Positions 37,030 to 38,821 of a stretch of DNA of 38,821 nucleotides are shown one piece after another (the stretch's first letter is position 1; the number at the start of each line of letters is the position of its first letter). The notes beneath the pieces are model-generated. The model worked only from the letters and a program-made list of their open reading frames with translations, was not told the origin of the DNA and did no database searches. Position numbers and translations under genes: made by a program. Where the stretch lies: positions 1 through 38,821 of the forward strand of contig JAQULO010000013.1 of the NCBI GenBank assembly GCA_028718565.1, read 5' to 3'. Origin of the DNA: Syntrophales bacterium (GTDB lineage: Bacteria > Desulfobacterota > Syntrophia > Syntrophales > UBA2210).

Positions 37030-37164
37030 CGTAAAAAACATTGTAGGAGAAGGTTATGAGCAAGAGGGCGGAAAATAGCATAACGATGATTAGAGGCGCT
37101 GTTTCCGATTTACCATTCGTTATCATTTGCGATGATGGGAGGCCCCGATGAGGCACTGGTGATG

Positions 37165-37200
37165 ATGATATTTTCCGCCTCAAGGGGCGGAAAATATCAT
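37165..37200. promoter_or_regulatory. Long perfect hairpin upstream of MFS copy 2
   Basis: ATGATATTTTCCGCC-TCAAGG-GGCGGAAAATATCAT: 15-bp perfect stem, 6-nt loop. Confidence 0.65.
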
Positions 37201-37202
37201 TG

Positions 37203-37384
37203 GGTATCTACCGAAAAATTCGAGGAGAAAACGGCGAGAATGCTTTGATTGAAGGCATATCGGCGACGATTGTGTTGCGCAAGAGGTGTTTCAATAATTC
37301 AATTTCAGGAGGTGTTTTTCCGTTCCGATCGTAGGGGGTAGTATTCAATCGTGGCGGCAGTATAAAAAATAGGGGAGGCTTATT
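37203..37384 (+). repeat. Duplicated leader of the MFS gene (other copy about 24541-24721)
   Basis: Shared blocks TACCGAAA(G/A)ATTC, CATATCGGCGACGATTGTGTTG, AATTCAATTTCAGGAGGTGTTTTT, GGGGGTAGTATTCAATCGTGG.GG.AGTATAAAAAA, GGAGGCTTATTATGGAAAAAGG. Confidence 0.85.
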
Positions 37385-38626
37385 ATGGAAAAAGGAAAGA
37401 TTCACAAAGCATGGTTTATGATGGCGGCATGTTTTAGTCTGATGGCATCTTTGGGAACGGTAACCTTATTGTCATTCTTAACAAAGCCGGTGTCAGAGGC
37501 ATTAGGTTTCTCAAGGGCTGCTTTTACCACCTATACCAGCATCGCGGGCCTTATGGTTATTGTGGCCATGCCTTTTTGGGGCAAGATACTGCCTAAAATC
37601 GGCATCAGAACTATGGTTGCCGTCAGTGGAGGACTTACCGGCCTTGCATATATATCAATGGCATATTTTACTACGCTGGTGCCTTTTTATATTGCCGGCG
37701 GTGTCCTCGGCTTTGCTATCCCGGCGTGTTCGATGTTGCCTACATCGGTCATACTCACCAATTGGTTTGTGGAAAAAAAGGGATTAGCCATGGGAGTTGC
37801 AATGTCCTTTACGGGTGTGATTGTTGCCGTAACCGCCCCCTTCATTGCCCCATTGATGCAAAGCAGCGGCTGGCAGTCCGTTTATTTAGCCATAGGGATA
37901 GGTGTGCTCATCCTGACGGTTCCGATTTCTATGTTTTTGACCATCCATCCGTCACAGGCGGGTTTAAAAGCATATGGAACCAAAGACGACGATTCATTCG
38001 GGCCGGCGGGCGCATTGCCGGGCGTATCTTCTTCCGTAGCTCAGAAATCAGCAGCCTTTTGGATGATAATAACGGCGATGTTTTTAGGATGTGGGGCTGG
38101 TTCGGGATTTATCTACCATATTCCGGCTCATTTGATGAGTAAGGGCTTAAATCCGGCCCAGGTTGGATCATTCATGAGCCTCTGTATGCTTACCTTGATT
38201 GGTACCAAAGTCCTTTTAGGTTGGGTGAATGATCGTGTGGGAACAGCCAATGCAAGTCTCATTTCAATTGCCGGCGCTGCGCTGGCATTAGTCCTGTTTC
38301 TCTTTATAAAGAAAGGCGACGAGGTTATATCCATCATCGGAATAAGCCTGCTGATCCTGTATACTTTCGCATATGCTTTTTACACCGTTTTTCCACCACT
38401 CATTACAGGGAAAATGTTCGGCTTAAAAAACTTTGCTTCCTTATACGGTCTGTTGGTCGTCGCGGCTTCCGTCGGCGTTGCGGCAGGGAATCCCCTGTAT
38501 GGGATGTCCTTTGACAAAACAGGCTCTTATGATCTGATGTTATATGGTGGTATCGTCATGTTCGGCATCACCGCAGTTTTAGTTCCTGTTGCAATCAAGT
38601 TAAGCTCCAAGTTGCCCAGGGATTAA
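37385..38626 (+). CDS. MFS transporter (OFA/monocarboxylate-like), copy 2
   Basis: Same start MEKGKIHKAWFMMAACF and same C-terminus KLSSKLPRD as copy 1; collinear over the full length. Confidence 0.9.
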   Translation: MEKGKIHKAWFMMAACFSLMASLGTVTLLSFLTKPVSEALGFSRAAFTTYTSIAGLMVIVAMPFWGKILPKIGIRTMVAVSGGLTGLAYISMAYFTTLVPFYIAGGVLGFAIPACSMLPTSVILTNWFVEKKGLAMGVAMSFTGVIVAVTAPFIAPLMQSSGWQSVYLAIGIGVLILTVPISMFLTIHPSQAGLKAYGTKDDDSFGPAGALPGVSSSVAQKSAAFWMIITAMFLGCGAGSGFIYHIPAHLMSKGLNPAQVGSFMSLCMLTLIGTKVLLGWVNDRVGTANASLISIAGAALALVLFLFIKKGDEVISIIGISLLILYTFAYAFYTVFPPLITGKMFGLKNFASLYGLLVVAASVGVAAGNPLYGMSFDKTGSYDLMLYGGIVMFGITAVLVPVAIKLSSKLPRD

Positions 38627-38658
38627 ATTGGTTGAGCAAATTGACCCTCCCACATCAA

Positions 38659-38692
38659 TAAAGGGGGATTGATATTAAGCGGACAGAATTAT
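38659..38692 (+). pseudogene. Truncated ligase start after MFS copy 2
   Basis: AAAGGGGGATTGATATTAAGCGGACAGAATT parallels AAGGGGGGATTGAGATCAACCAGGCAGAAAA, the start of the decayed ligase after MFS copy 1. Confidence 0.4.
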
Positions 38693-38703
38693 TTTTGGTA
38701 CTG

Positions 38704-38820
38704 TCAACTTTTATGTGTAAATTTTTTATAGGCCAATTCTCTGAAGAATGGCAGGTTTTTACGCACTTTTCCTACAGGGTTTGATCTCCAATGTAATTCC
38801 ATCTTTAATGAGATAAAGGC
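38704..38820 (-). mobile_element. IS256-family transposase, C-terminal part (runs off the window edge)
   Basis: The minus strand reads AFISLKMELHWRSNPVGKVRKNLPFFRELAYKKFTHKS-stop, the typical C-terminus of IS256-family transposases. Confidence 0.75.
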
Positions 38821-38821
38821 C

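Noticed and set aside
1-38821. CRISPR array, phage structural genes or toxin-antitoxin pair
   Set aside because: No regularly spaced repeats, cas-like ORFs, phage structural signatures or convincing TA gene pairs were seen on either strand.

Overview
This 38.8 kb window looks bacterial and chromosomal. The gene content suggests an anaerobic deltaproteobacterial or syntroph-like lineage, but that is inference only. From left to right: (1) a signalling module with a lone receiver and a REC-PAS-PAS-HD-GYP protein, followed by a secreted protein; (2) a minus-strand NfeD/SPFH pair with an intrinsic terminator; (3) recQ, slyX and a TatD-linked-type radical SAM gene; (4) a compact minus-strand operon plus a divergent AMP-ligase (9.3-20.7 kb). 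This operon has the accessory gene set of an aryl-polyene-type pathway: MIO ammonia-lyase, acyl/aryl ligase, ketoreductase, dehydratase, hot-dog thioesterase, GT2, LolA-like protein and DUF3261-like lipoprotein. No ketosynthase or ACP is visible, and it carries two B12-type radical SAM proteins and a DAK2-DegV (FakA-FakB-like) fusion. It is the best candidate for an undescribed system. (5) A mobile-DNA-scarred stretch with a nucleoside phosphorylase, a RayT-type Y1 transposase, an orphan tRNA 3' end with terminator, a TPR protein, tRNA-Ala(CGC) and a small decayed gene; (6) a CoA-thioester metabolism locus (24.5-38.8 kb) with two paralogous MFS transporters, two paralogous CoA ligases, a soluble NarX/NarL-type two-component system, an OYE-type enoate/dienoyl reductase, an acyl-CoA dehydrogenase and a 3-hydroxyacyl-CoA dehydrogenase. 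This locus also holds decayed ligase copies and IS3 and IS256 remnants that are not in the supplied ORF list. All assignments come from reading motifs in the sequence; no database search was run.
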